The position numbers and the translations under genes are program-made. A stretch of DNA of 64,000 bases from Ferruginibacter sp. HRS2-29 (lineage in GTDB: Bacteria; Bacteroidota; Bacteroidia; Chitinophagales; Chitinophagaceae). The notes under the pieces are model-generated. The model was not told the origin of the DNA. It ran no database searches and saw nothing but the letters and a program-made list of their open reading frames with translations. Positions 42,252 to 51,671 of the stretch are shown in pieces. The number at the start of each line of letters is the position of its first letter. The stretch's first letter is position 1. The stretch spans positions 34,434 through 98,433 of the forward strand of contig NZ_RJUB01000008.1 in assembly GCF_024343615.1 (NCBI RefSeq), read 5' to 3'.

Positions 42252-43109
42252 TTATTTGTACAGGGAAGCAAAAGACTGTGTTAAAGTAAACCCACTTTCA
42301 TCGATACCGTAAGTGATGCCATCGATCTTGGTTGTGAACATGTTGTAGAAAATGATCGCAAAGGCAGATGTACCGATACCCAATGCAGTATTATACAACG
42401 CTTCAGAGATACCCTGAGACAGTTTACCTGCTGCTGCGCCACCGCCGCTATCTTCACCCAATGCAGAGAACGAACGGATCATACCCAATACCGTTCCGAA
42501 CAGACCTAACAGGGTTGCGATAGAAGCGATAGTTGATAAGAAAACCAGGTTCTTTTCCAGCATAGGAAGTTCGAGAGCTGTTGCTTCTTCCACTTCTTTC
42601 TGAATAGCCAGTACTTTCTGTTCTGTATTCAATTCGTTGTTGTTGATCATTTCTTTGTAGCGGTGCAGACCTGCTTTCATAACGTTACCAACAGAACCTT
42701 TTTGTTTGTCGCATTCTGCAAGGGCAGCATCAACATTTTTATTGGCAAGGTGATATTGTACTTTGCGAACGAAATCCGCATTGTTACCAGTACCGTTTGC
42801 TTTTGCGATTGTAAGGAACCTTTCAACGATGAAAGTGATAGCTGTTAAGAAAGTACCAATCAATACCGGTACCACAATACCTCCCAGGTACATATTGTAA
42901 ATAGCATTTTTAGGCCCTTCACGTTCTGGCCAGAAACCTTCTCCGTGTGCCACTTTAAAATTAGATGCACTACCTAGTAAAAACCTCCAGATAACATACC
43001 CGATTAGAATACAAACTACAGGGGCTATCCATGAAATAGAATTACCTGATTTTTTCGCCTGAACTGAGGTCACTGGTTTAACTGTTGCAGTTGGTTTTGT
43101 CTCTGCCAT
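42252..43109 (-). CDS. exbB: MotA/TolQ/ExbB proton channel protein
   Basis: 285 residues with membrane helices at about 27-45, 74-98, 195-220 and 240-262. The MotA_ExbB family region is visible as LEKNLVFLSTIASIATLLGLFGTVLGMIRSF near 185-215, then ISEALYNTALGIGTSAFAII. It conducts protons with ExbD to energise TonB. First gene of the exbB-exbD-exbD-tonB operon. The region upstream (43110-43340) is AT-rich, but no perfect TAnnTTTG box was found there. Confidence 0.93.
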   Translation of the reverse strand: MAETKPTATVKPVTSVQAKKSGNSISWIAPVVCILIGYVIWRFLLGSASNFKVAHGEGFWPEREGPKNAIYNMYLGGIVVPVLIGTFLTAITFIVERFLTIAKANGTGNNADFVRKVQYHLANKNVDAALAECDKQKGSVGNVMKAGLHRYKEMINNNELNTEQKVLAIQKEVEEATALELPMLEKNLVFLSTIASIATLLGLFGTVLGMIRSFSALGEDSGGGAAAGKLSQGISEALYNTALGIGTSAFAIIFYNMFTTKIDGITYGIDESGFTLTQSFASLYK

Positions 43110-43340
43110 AAAATTCGAATTTTTAGAAAGTGAAGATTTTAATTACTTTTTAAATAAATTAATTACACAATGCTATGAAAAAATAAAATACAAATACTGA
43201 TTTTCTTAAGGTATTTCGGACGGAACGCACAAGTTAATAAAATAATCCAATTCAAAAAGCGCGCTGAAATTAAATTTTTATTTTTTAATATGATTGTGGA
43301 AAATGCCGGAGCGCTGCATCAGCCTTGCGGAGCCTGCATC

Positions 43341-44621
43341 TTACTCGTACCGGAGTGCGACTATCGGATCAAGGTTGGATGCTTTGTATGCAGGGTAAAG
43401 TCCTGCTGCTAAGCCTACTAATGAGCAAACAATTATCGCGATAGCCACCCATCCCCAGGGCACTACAAAACCGGTATGCAATAAGAGTGCCACCAGGTTA
43501 CCGATGAGTATGCCGGCAATGATTCCCGCTATGGCTCCCATCAGGCTTATAAGGAGGGATTCAAACAGAAACTGGGAACGGATGTCCTTCTTCGTACCGC
43601 CCAGCGCTTTGGTAAGACCAATCTCTTTAGTACGTTCATTAACAGCTACGAGCATGATATTCATGAGCCCGATGGCTGCTCCGATGAGTGTGATAAATGC
43701 GATGCCCAATGTGCCACTTTCCAGGAACCCGAGGTTGGTTAAAAAAGCTTCGGCGATACTGTCACTTTTGTCGATGAAAAAGTTATCATCATCCGCAACA
43801 GACAACTTGCGGATGGGGCGGAAAATCCCCTTTGCTTCGCCGGTAGCCACATCCATCAACTTCAGGTCAGACACCATAACGGCGATATTATAGTTCGCAT
43901 TCTGCGAAGATTGCATCCTTCGGATATTATTATAGGTAGTGATCACGACCCTGCTGGTATTAAAAAATGCACTGGAACTTTTTTCTTCCAGCACCGCTAT
44001 CACCCGATAGGGAATATGGTTGACGTTTACAATGGCATCGATCGCTTTTGAAGGATTGACCGGAAATAATTTTTCGGCAACAGCGCTACCGAGCATACAA
44101 ACATTCCTGCCGGTCTCTACTTCCGAAGCGGTAAAGTTGCGGCCGTATGCAAGCTTATAACCGTTTATCTCCAGGTAATTATCATCACCGCCGAACGTAT
44201 TTACATCGGGGTTGGTCTTGGTTATATTGGTATTAACCACTATGGAAGCAGGGCCACGCAATGAGATACCAACCTTGGAAGAGGGAAAACTGAATCTTTC
44301 TTTGAACAACCTTGCTTCGTCGTAGCTGATAGGGATACCGGTATTGGAAGTTTTATTTTGCTGTGCAGATTTTTTGGTCTTCTGGCTGCTGCCACCGCCG
44401 CCGCCGAAACGGATATTACGATCGCGATAGCGGATACCAAACGAATTGGCCCCCATGGTGGAAAAGCTGGACGTAAGGCTATTACTCGCTGCCTTGATGG
44501 CGGTGATGATAAGAATAAGGGCGAATATGCCCAACGCCATGATGATGACCGTAATGGCAGTGCGAAGCCGGTTGCTTCTAACATTTTTCCACGAAAGTGC
44601 TAAGGAATTCTTGTATGTCAT
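43341..44621 (-). CDS. MacB/FtsX-type ABC transporter permease
   Basis: A 426-residue inner-membrane permease. N-terminal helix (about 18-45), then a periplasmic MacB_PCD domain (50-285) with a Gly-rich, Ser/Lys-rich insert (FGGGGGSSQKTKKSAQQNK), and three C-terminal helices of the FtsX domain with the typical ALGGTKKDIRSQFLFESLLI coupling loop (about 335-355). No ATPase or membrane-fusion partner lies within the window. It lies 70 bases behind nuoN on the same strand and could be transcribed with the nuo operon. Substrate unknown. Confidence 0.88.
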   Translation of the reverse strand: MTYKNSLALSWKNVRSNRLRTAITVIIMALGIFALILIITAIKAASNSLTSSFSTMGANSFGIRYRDRNIRFGGGGGSSQKTKKSAQQNKTSNTGIPISYDEARLFKERFSFPSSKVGISLRGPASIVVNTNITKTNPDVNTFGGDDNYLEINGYKLAYGRNFTASEVETGRNVCMLGSAVAEKLFPVNPSKAIDAIVNVNHIPYRVIAVLEEKSSSAFFNTSRVVITTYNNIRRMQSSQNANYNIAVMVSDLKLMDVATGEAKGIFRPIRKLSVADDDNFFIDKSDSIAEAFLTNLGFLESGTLGIAFITLIGAAIGLMNIMLVAVNERTKEIGLTKALGGTKKDIRSQFLFESLLISLMGAIAGIIAGILIGNLVALLLHTGFVVPWGWVAIAIIVCSLVGLAAGLYPAYKASNLDPIVALRYE

Positions 44622-44691
44622 CGCTCGAATATTATATTAAAGATAATACCATACAGAAGAACGACACAATAGTTTTTATGAACGGCAGTAG

Positions 44692-46089
44692 TTAGTGGTG
44701 TGCCCAGCCTATCAATATCTCCGGATAGATACCAAGAATCAGGATCAGGATAGCAGTGATGGCCAGCAATATCTTAAATGAACCACTCACTCTTTCTGCA
44801 TCTATTACCGGTTCCGCAGACGAAGGTTCTTTAAAATAGATCGCCTGTATCACCCTGAAATAATAATAAGCACTGATGGCAGCGAAAATTACCGCCACAA
44901 TCACAACCCAGAATTTATGGCCGTTCTCAACAGCTGCCGTAAGCATGAAAAATTTACTGGTGAACCCTGCGGTAAGCGGGATACCTGTCAGAGACAACAG
45001 ACAGATCGTTGCTACCAGTCCCAGCAATGGCTGCTGCTTTGCCAGGCCATTAAAACCTTCGATGGTGTAATCGTTCATTTTGATGAGTATGGCAAATATG
45101 CCGATGGTGGCAAGGCTATAGGCAGCTGAGTATAATATGATACCATCATCGGCTGTCTGGTTGAGGGCAAAAAGTGCGAGCAGCATGAAACCTGCCTGGG
45201 CGATGCTGGAATAAGCCAGCATACGTTTTACGCTTTGCTGGAATACTGCCGTAACATTACCGATGAGCATGGTAGCGACGGTGATGAATACGATCAGGTT
45301 TTGCCATTGCCCCTGTACAGGTCCAAATGATGTCTTGAACAAACGGATGAAAGCGAAAAAACCTGCAGCCTTCACGATAGTACTCATGAAAGATGTGAAT
45401 ACGGTGGGCGCGCCATCGTACACATCCGGCGTCCAGAAATGAAAAGGCGCTGCAGAAACTTTAAATGATAGTGCAATGATGAGCAGAACCACACCAACGG
45501 TGATCATCACGGGCATTTTACCTACACCCAGATGGATCTGATCGATGTAGAATGACGCATTGGTATTTCCTCCATAAATAAAAGCGATCCCCATCAGTAA
45601 TATGCCTGTAGAAAAAGCGCCCATCAAAAAGTATTTCAAGGATGCTTCATTACTTTTCAAATTTCGTTTATCCGCTCCCGTTAGTACATATAATGGTATG
45701 GACATGATCTCAATACCAAGGAACAATAATAATAAGGTGTTGTAAGTAGAAGAAAGTGACACGCCGCAAAGCACGAAGAAGATCAACGCAAAATATTCAG
45801 ACACGTGCTCTCCTACTCTTTCCACATCACGCCCGCTGAGCATAAAGAAAAGAAGGGTTGCTGCAAATATCACTTCCAGGAAAGTAAGGTTCATGCTTGT
45901 GATAGCAAGCATGTTCATTCCGTTGATGTTGAAGATAGGGGTGCCGTTGTAAAGTTCGATGCCGTTGAGCAGGAACAACAATGCAGCGCCGGTAATGGCA
46001 AGATATTTAGGCAGCGTTTTGCTTTGTACAAAAGCGCCGGTAAACATCATCAGTACCCCCCAGATTGCAGAAAATATAATTGCGTTCAT
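44692..46089 (-). CDS. nuoN: NADH-quinone oxidoreductase subunit N
   Basis: A 465-residue proton-pumping antiporter-like subunit of complex I with about 14 membrane helices. Family residues seen: TGADKRNLKSNEASLKYFLMGAFSTGILLMG (with Glu and Lys typical of the channel), FKVSAAPFHFWTPDVYDGAP with the conserved Lys and His, and LTGIPLTAGFTSKF. Last gene of the nuo operon, 56 bases from nuoM. Confidence 0.95.
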   Translation of the reverse strand: MNAIIFSAIWGVLMMFTGAFVQSKTLPKYLAITGAALLFLLNGIELYNGTPIFNINGMNMLAITSMNLTFLEVIFAATLLFFMLSGRDVERVGEHVSEYFALIFFVLCGVSLSSTYNTLLLLFLGIEIMSIPLYVLTGADKRNLKSNEASLKYFLMGAFSTGILLMGIAFIYGGNTNASFYIDQIHLGVGKMPVMITVGVVLLIIALSFKVSAAPFHFWTPDVYDGAPTVFTSFMSTIVKAAGFFAFIRLFKTSFGPVQGQWQNLIVFITVATMLIGNVTAVFQQSVKRMLAYSSIAQAGFMLLALFALNQTADDGIILYSAAYSLATIGIFAILIKMNDYTIEGFNGLAKQQPLLGLVATICLLSLTGIPLTAGFTSKFFMLTAAVENGHKFWVVIVAVIFAAISAYYYFRVIQAIYFKEPSSAEPVIDAERVSGSFKILLAITAILILILGIYPEILIGWAHH

Positions 46090-46145
46090 AATTGACTTCT
46101 AAAAATTTTATTCACAAGGCAGTACCACATACCACCGTTACTATC

Positions 46146-47639
46146 TTATTGATTTATCGTAAGCAATACCTTTACAGCATGTTTTGTAAGATCGATCATC
46201 GGCTGAGGGTATACACCCATCATGAAAATACAAACCACTATTACTGAAAGGATCACTTTCTCATGTAAAGCGATGTCCTTGATCGATTCTGTAAGAGGTT
46301 TTGTTTCTCCATAAAAAACCTTTTGGATCATGTTGAGCGTGTACACCGCGGCAAGTATGATGCTTATACCGGCAATCGCAGCATACCAATGGTTGTACTG
46401 CCATACGCCTGCAAACATCATAAACTCTCCTACAAATGCATTGGTAAGCGGTAGTGCGATATTTGCCAGCGCGATGATCACCAGTAAAATGGTCAGTACC
46501 GGTGCTTTGTGCGCCACACCACCAAGTTTGGATATTTCTTTTACCCCTGTTTTTTTCTCCAGCTGATCTACAACGATCCACAAACCAATGATATTGATAC
46601 CATGGTTGAACATCTGCAACAAAACCCCTTGAACACTTATTGCATTCATGGCGAAAATAGCCGCACACATGAGTCCGATGTGAGCGATGGAGGAATATGC
46701 CACCAGTTTTTTCAGGTTATCCTGCACGATGGCGATGCAACTTGCATAAATGATCCCGATGATGGAAAGTATCATGATCAGGTGTGCATATTCTTTGGTT
46801 GCAGCGGGGAAGATCGGTATCAACCAGCGCAACACGCCGAAAAGCCCCATCTTTACCATGATACCACTGAGCACCATTGTAACCGATGTTGGAGATTGAT
46901 CGTATGCATCCGGCTGCCAGGTATGAAAAGGGAAGATAGGCATCTTAATAGCGAATGCTACAAAGAACAACCAGAATACCCAGGCCTGATCGGAGACCGC
47001 CAGCTTAGCCTGATAAAAAGCATTTATTGAGAAAGAATGTGCAGAAGTGGTTCCGTCTTCAAATACTCTTCCGGGAGTATGCAGGTAAACGTAAATGATT
47101 CCAATGAGCATCAGCAACGATCCCGCGAATGTGTATACGAAGAATTTAAAAGTAGCCTGAATCCTCTTTTCGCCCCCCCATTTGCTTGAGAGGAAATACA
47201 CCGGGATCAAAGCAAGCTCCCAATAGAAGTAAAACACCAATGCATCCATAGCGCAGAACACGCCCATCAGGCCAGCCTGGGTGAGCAACATCAGTCCATA
47301 AAAAGATGCGCTGTTCTTATAATCATTTTTATAAGTAGCTACAAAGATCAAAGGGAAACCGATGGCTGTAAGCAGCGTGAGCATACGGCCGGTAGCATCG
47401 AGGCCAACCAGGTAGGTGCTGCCGATATATTTCAGCCAGATATAACTAACGGTATTGTATTTCGCGAATTTTTCATCCGCATAACAAAGGCTTGCCAGGG
47501 AAATACATAACGTAACAATGGATGCAAACAACGCAACATTTTTTGCAGCGTTATTCTTACCAAGAAAAAAACAGATCACTCCTGCCAGCATTGGCACCAG
47601 TATCAGTAATTCAGGAAAAGTAGTATAAGTACCCAGCAT
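46146..47639 (-). CDS. nuoM: NADH-quinone oxidoreductase subunit M
   Basis: A 497-residue antiporter-like membrane subunit of complex I. Seen: YWELALIPVYFLSSKWGGEKRI with the channel Glu, FAIKMPIFPFHTWQPDAYDQSPTSVTM and LKKLVAYSSIAHIG. Its ATG begins directly after the nuoL stop codon (TAA-ATG with no gap), so translation is tightly coupled. Confidence 0.96.
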   Translation of the reverse strand: MLGTYTTFPELLILVPMLAGVICFFLGKNNAAKNVALFASIVTLCISLASLCYADEKFAKYNTVSYIWLKYIGSTYLVGLDATGRMLTLLTAIGFPLIFVATYKNDYKNSASFYGLMLLTQAGLMGVFCAMDALVFYFYWELALIPVYFLSSKWGGEKRIQATFKFFVYTFAGSLLMLIGIIYVYLHTPGRVFEDGTTSAHSFSINAFYQAKLAVSDQAWVFWLFFVAFAIKMPIFPFHTWQPDAYDQSPTSVTMVLSGIMVKMGLFGVLRWLIPIFPAATKEYAHLIMILSIIGIIYASCIAIVQDNLKKLVAYSSIAHIGLMCAAIFAMNAISVQGVLLQMFNHGINIIGLWIVVDQLEKKTGVKEISKLGGVAHKAPVLTILLVIIALANIALPLTNAFVGEFMMFAGVWQYNHWYAAIAGISIILAAVYTLNMIQKVFYGETKPLTESIKDIALHEKVILSVIVVCIFMMGVYPQPMIDLTKHAVKVLLTINQ

Positions 47640-49565
47640 TTATATATTTTTTACAAAAAATTGTATGATAAATAAAACCAACATTCCAATGACCATCAGC
47701 AGTACGTAAGCCCCTACCTGTCCGCTCTGAATCCAGCGTAGCTGCCGGCCTCCGTAGTTAACGGCTTTGCCTACTCCGTTCACCAACCCGTCGATCCCTT
47801 TCTTCTCAATCACATTATTGAAGAAAGCGCTTAAAGATCTCAATGGCTTTACAATTACCGCATCGTATAATTCATCCACGTACCACTTATTTTCCAGCAC
47901 TTTTGCAAGACCTGTTGAAGCGGTTTCCGTTTTCTGATATTTGCTGAACTTATTAATTGCATAAGATAATGCAACCAGCGCAAGTAATACCGATGTGCCC
48001 ATCAGGATATATTCTGTATTATGGCTCAATGCTTCATGTGCATGATGAGAACTTACATAAGCGTTGGTCTGTGCAAATACCGGTGCGAGAAATTCTGCCA
48101 GTTTATGCCCACCATGTACGAATACTTCGGGGATACCAACAAAACCGCCGAACACAGCGAGTATCGCCAATACGATCAATGGGAATGTGATAGCAGCGGG
48201 GCTTTCGTGCAGATGATGCTCCTGCTCATGCGTACCGCGGAATTTTCCGAGGAATGTCATGCCGTATAAACGGAACATGTAGAACGCAGTCATCATTGCG
48301 CCCGCTACACCGATGACCCAAAATACCGGGCTCGCTTCAAAAGCGGCAGCCAGTATTTCATCCTTACTGAAGAAACCAGAGAATGGAGGAATACCTGCGA
48401 TAGCGATACATCCCAACAGGAAAGTCAGGTGTGTAATGCGCATGTGTTTTTTCAAACCACCCATGTTGCGCATATCCTGTTCGCCACCCATAGCATGAAT
48501 GACACTACCTGCACCGAGGAATAATAATGCTTTGAAGAAAGCATGTGTCATCACATGGAACACTGCGCCGGTGTAAGCTCCAACGCCCAGGCCGAGGAAC
48601 ATATAACCCAACTGGCTCACTGTTGAATAAGCGAGTACTTTTTTGATATCATTTTGTTTCAATGCGATAGTAGCAGCGAGAATAGCAGTTGACAACCCAA
48701 CAATCGCAACCACACATTGTGTAACGGGCGCCATCGAATAAAGGATGCTGCTGCGGGCAATCATGTAGATACCTGCAGTAACCATGGTAGCGGCATGTAT
48801 GAGTGCACTCACCGGCGTAGGACCGGCCATTGCATCGGGCAACCAGGTATATAAAGGTATCTGTGCACTTTTACCGGTTGCGCCTACAAAGAACAATAAA
48901 GTAATGCCGGTGATATCGGTTGTGGATAATTTAGCGAGGCTGGTTGCGGAAAATACTTCATCATAACTTACCGTACCTATTTTACTGATGAGCCAGAAAA
49001 CGGCCAGCAGGAAACCAAGGTCACCGATACGGTTCATGATGAATGCTTTTTTTGCAGCATTGGTGTAATCATTATTCTTAAACCAGAAACCGATGAGCAG
49101 GTAAGAGCAAAGCCCTACGCCTTCCCAGCCGATGAACATGATGATATAGTTTCCACCCATCACCAGCAATAACATGGAGAATACGAACAGGTTGAGGTAA
49201 GCAAAATATTTTGCAAAATCCTTCGATGGTTCTTCGTGCATGTAGGAAGTGGAATATACATGAATGAGGAAACCAACACCCGTGATGATAAGGAGGAACA
49301 AAGAGGATAACTGATCGATCTTAAAATCGAAGCCGATGCGCAATGCATCAATATTGATCAGGTTGAAATAATGGGCCAGGTGTGTATTTCCACTTTTGAC
49401 CTGGAGAAAAGCAAAAATACTTAATGCGAAAGATGCCAGGATCACAGCACTGCCCACAAAGCCGGCAACGGATTTGGAAAGGGAATTCCTGAAAAGTCCG
49501 TTGATAAGAAAACCGATCAGCGGCAAAATTGGTATCAACCAGACTATATGTAAAACGTTGTTCAT
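47640..49565 (-). CDS. nuoL: NADH-quinone oxidoreductase subunit L
   Basis: A 641-residue antiporter-like subunit with the long C-terminal lateral helix, the largest membrane subunit of complex I. Seen: FIGWEGVGLCSYLLIGFW, GKSAQIPLYTWLPDAMAGPTPVSALIHAATMVTAG and IKKVLAYSTVSQLGYMFLG. The start MNNVLHIVWLIPILPLIGF (49565) is chosen; an in-frame start 10 codons earlier lies in a heptad repeat relic. Preceded by a 67-base gap behind nuoK. Confidence 0.96.
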   Translation of the reverse strand: MNNVLHIVWLIPILPLIGFLINGLFRNSLSKSVAGFVGSAVILASFALSIFAFLQVKSGNTHLAHYFNLINIDALRIGFDFKIDQLSSLFLLIITGVGFLIHVYSTSYMHEEPSKDFAKYFAYLNLFVFSMLLLVMGGNYIIMFIGWEGVGLCSYLLIGFWFKNNDYTNAAKKAFIMNRIGDLGFLLAVFWLISKIGTVSYDEVFSATSLAKLSTTDITGITLLFFVGATGKSAQIPLYTWLPDAMAGPTPVSALIHAATMVTAGIYMIARSSILYSMAPVTQCVVAIVGLSTAILAATIALKQNDIKKVLAYSTVSQLGYMFLGLGVGAYTGAVFHVMTHAFFKALLFLGAGSVIHAMGGEQDMRNMGGLKKHMRITHLTFLLGCIAIAGIPPFSGFFSKDEILAAAFEASPVFWVIGVAGAMMTAFYMFRLYGMTFLGKFRGTHEQEHHLHESPAAITFPLIVLAILAVFGGFVGIPEVFVHGGHKLAEFLAPVFAQTNAYVSSHHAHEALSHNTEYILMGTSVLLALVALSYAINKFSKYQKTETASTGLAKVLENKWYVDELYDAVIVKPLRSLSAFFNNVIEKKGIDGLVNGVGKAVNYGGRQLRWIQSGQVGAYVLLMVIGMLVLFIIQFFVKNI

Positions 49566-49573
49566 AATTATGT

Positions 49574-49608
49574 GTTGACCACGGACAACTGACAACCGAC
49601 CAACTGCC
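49574..49608. repeat. GTTGTC/GGTTGTC-type word array, nuoK-nuoL gap
   Basis: On the minus strand the words GGCAGTTGGTCGGTTGTCAG and TTGTCCGTGGTCAAC form one arm of a heptad-like array, without the inverted partner. It lies inside the nuo operon. Confidence 0.5.
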
Positions 49609-49632
49609 GGATCTTGTCATGTTGAAGCGTTG

Positions 49633-49965
49633 TTAGTTCTTTAAGCGATTTAAAAAATTGACATCAATCGAATGCGTATTGCGGTACATCATTACAATGA
49701 TCGCCAGTCCCACACTTACTTCTGCGGCGGCCACTATCATGATGAAGAACACGAATATCTGTGCATCACTGGCGTAAGTCAATGACGCTTTCGCGGCAGG
49801 GCTTACAGCGTGCATCTTTGAGAATGCTACCAATAACAGGTTCACTGCATTCAGCATCAGCTCCACACACATGAAAACGATGATGGCATTGCGGCGCACC
49901 AATACCCCGATGATACCGGTGGTAAACAAGGTGAGCGATAATGCGATGTATGCTTTTATATCCAT
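49633..49965 (-). CDS. nuoK: NADH-quinone oxidoreductase subunit K
   Basis: A 110-residue membrane subunit of complex I with three helices. The second-helix Glu of the family is seen in [21 protein letters not shown] and the third-helix Glu in [20 protein letters not shown]. It starts 3 bases after the 197-residue unknown gene, so this unknown lies between nuoJ and nuoK in the same transcript. Confidence 0.95.
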   Translation of the reverse strand: MDIKAYIALSLTLFTTGIIGVLVRRNAIIVFMCVELMLNAVNLLLVAFSKMHAVSPAAKASLTYASDAQIFVFFIMIVAAAEVSVGLAIIVMMYRNTHSIDVNFLNRLKN

Positions 49966-49968
49966 AAT

Positions 49969-50562
49969 TTACAGTTTCACATATAGGCCTAGTCCCAGTG
50001 TTTCTGAAGCCGGCCTGATCGATAAAATATCTTTTACTTTATTTCTTACAACTCCGTTGAATATGTCTACCGCTTTATAAGAAGCGGCTTTGGTCAATAC
50101 TTTTGTGAGCACCCCGGTAGCCACGCCCGCCAATGCAGGGTACAGCATTTTCTTTACCGTGGCATCATCAAATTTTTCAGAATTGCTGAAACCTTTGATG
50201 GCTCCTACTACGGCAACTATGGTTCCCGCACTTGATAATATTTTATACACCACCAAACCTGTCTTGTAGGTTTTGTACATACCCATGATCTTATCAATTC
50301 CTTTGGTATCCAGAATTTCGCCAAGTATGCTTACTCCTTTCAATTTTTCACCCAGCAGACCAACGGTATTGATCTGGTAATTACCAAGGCTGAATACCGG
50401 GCTGAACCCTTTTTTTACTTTCAACAATTTTGTCTTTCCTAATATAGAGCTAAGATCAAGATCCTTCAGGTCTTCCAGTTTTACCTGGGCAAAACTTTGC
50501 GTAGCAAAAGAACTGGCAAAAAAGATCATAAGGATCGCGATGAAAATCTTCCTTCTATTCAT
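49969..50562 (-). CDS. Unknown exported protein between nuoJ and nuoK
   Basis: 197 residues, no family recognised. Residues 1-25 are a Sec signal peptide (Ser-Phe-Ala-Gln). The mature part starts with a Leu/Asp-rich LEDLKDLDLSSILGKTKLLK, has a beta-like FSLGNYQINTVGLLGEKLKG, then two hydrophobic segments (GLVVYKILSSAGTIVAVVGAIKG, about 100-122, and MLYPALAGVATGVLTKVLTK, about 140-160), each with Gly and Lys, ending in KAVDIFNGVVRNKVKDILSI. It could be periplasmic, membrane-associated or outer-membrane located. It is 9 bases after nuoJ and 3 bases before nuoK, so it is translated with them. It is not a known complex I subunit. Assembly or stability function is possible but unproven. Confidence 0.8.
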   Translation of the reverse strand: MNRRKIFIAILMIFFASSFATQSFAQVKLEDLKDLDLSSILGKTKLLKVKKGFSPVFSLGNYQINTVGLLGEKLKGVSILGEILDTKGIDKIMGMYKTYKTGLVVYKILSSAGTIVAVVGAIKGFSNSEKFDDATVKKMLYPALAGVATGVLTKVLTKAASYKAVDIFNGVVRNKVKDILSIRPASETLGLGLYVKL

Positions 50563-50571
50563 AATGACTGA

Positions 50572-51066
50572 TTAATTTCTTTTACCAATGATCACTGCGC
50601 CAACCATTGCACTCAGGAACAGCACACTGCTGATCTCGAACGGCAATACATAATTCTGGAATAGCGTCATACCAAGTTTTCCGATCAATCCGCTTTCTCC
50701 TACTTTCATCTGCACGGGCTGAGCCACAGGTGTTCTCATCAGGAAAGTAAGCAGGATCAGCAGCAGGCTTCCGCCTGATATCACGCCGATAAATTGTAAC
50801 CGGTAATTTTTTACGGGTTCCGTCTCCGCGTTCAGGTTCATCAGCATCACCACGAATAAAAAGAGTACCATGATGGCACCTGCGTATACGATGATGTTCA
50901 CCACCGCCAGGAACTGTGCGTTCAGCAAAATATAATGCCCTGAGATCGCAAAGAAAACCACGATCAGCCACAGGATGCTTTTTACAGGATTCTTGCTTGC
51001 CAGCATCATCACTGCGCTTCCGATGGCCATTAGGGAAAGTAAAATAAATATGATCTGAGTATTCAT
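50572..51066 (-). CDS. nuoJ: NADH-quinone oxidoreductase subunit J
   Basis: A 164-residue membrane subunit of complex I with five helices. Family signature: NIIVYAGAIMVLFLFVVMLMNL near residue 55-77. It starts 15 bases behind nuoI. Unlike the usual J-K adjacency, it is followed by a 197-residue exported unknown. Confidence 0.94.
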   Translation of the reverse strand: MNTQIIFILLSLMAIGSAVMMLASKNPVKSILWLIVVFFAISGHYILLNAQFLAVVNIIVYAGAIMVLFLFVVMLMNLNAETEPVKNYRLQFIGVISGGSLLLILLTFLMRTPVAQPVQMKVGESGLIGKLGMTLFQNYVLPFEISSVLFLSAMVGAVIIGKRN

Positions 51067-51081
51067 CCTTTATTGTTGGTC

Positions 51082-51636
51082 TTATGCGTTAGTGGTTGGT
51101 TTTGCCCTGTTGCCCAATGCTTTTTTATATGCTTCCGGATCTTCCTTAGGGTTCGGGATCAGTAATTCGCTTTTATTGTATACGAATTGCTTGCGCTGGT
51201 AATCTGCCGGAGCAAAAGATTCGCTCAGGTAGATGGCGTCTTTCGGACAAGCCTCTTCGCACAATCCGCAGAAGATACAGCGCAACATGTTGATCTCGTA
51301 TTTCGCAGCATATTTTTCTTCACGGTATAAATGTTCTTCGCCTGGTTGCCTTTCTGCCGCTTCCATGGTAATGGCTTCAGCAGGGCAAGCAACGGCGCAC
51401 AATCCGCATGCCGTACAATTTTCGCGTCCTTCTTCATCGCGGTTCAATATCTGCATTCCCCTGAAAACAGGGCTGAACGGACGTTTTTTCTCGGGGTAAT
51501 TGATGGTAGGCTTCTTCTTGAAGATATGGCTGAACGTGATGAACATCCCTTTCAGGATCGCGGGAAGGTACATCTTCTCCATAAAGCTCAATGGCTTCCG
51601 GTCTACTTCTTTTACCCTGTTTGTTAGTGCCTGCAT
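51082..51636 (-). CDS. nuoI: NADH-quinone oxidoreductase subunit I
   Basis: A 184-residue peripheral-arm subunit carrying clusters N6a and N6b. Two CxxCxxCxxxCP motifs: Cys74, 77, 80 and 84, and Cys120, 123, 126 and 130 (CTACGLCAVACP and CIFCGLCEEACP). Passes electrons from N5 to N2. It lies between nuoH and nuoJ with 35- and 15-base gaps. Confidence 0.97.
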   Translation of the reverse strand: MQALTNRVKEVDRKPLSFMEKMYLPAILKGMFITFSHIFKKKPTINYPEKKRPFSPVFRGMQILNRDEEGRENCTACGLCAVACPAEAITMEAAERQPGEEHLYREEKYAAKYEINMLRCIFCGLCEEACPKDAIYLSESFAPADYQRKQFVYNKSELLIPNPKEDPEAYKKALGNRAKPTTNA

Positions 51637-51671
51637 ATTATTAAAGTTTGCAAAAATATCTATTTGCGCTT

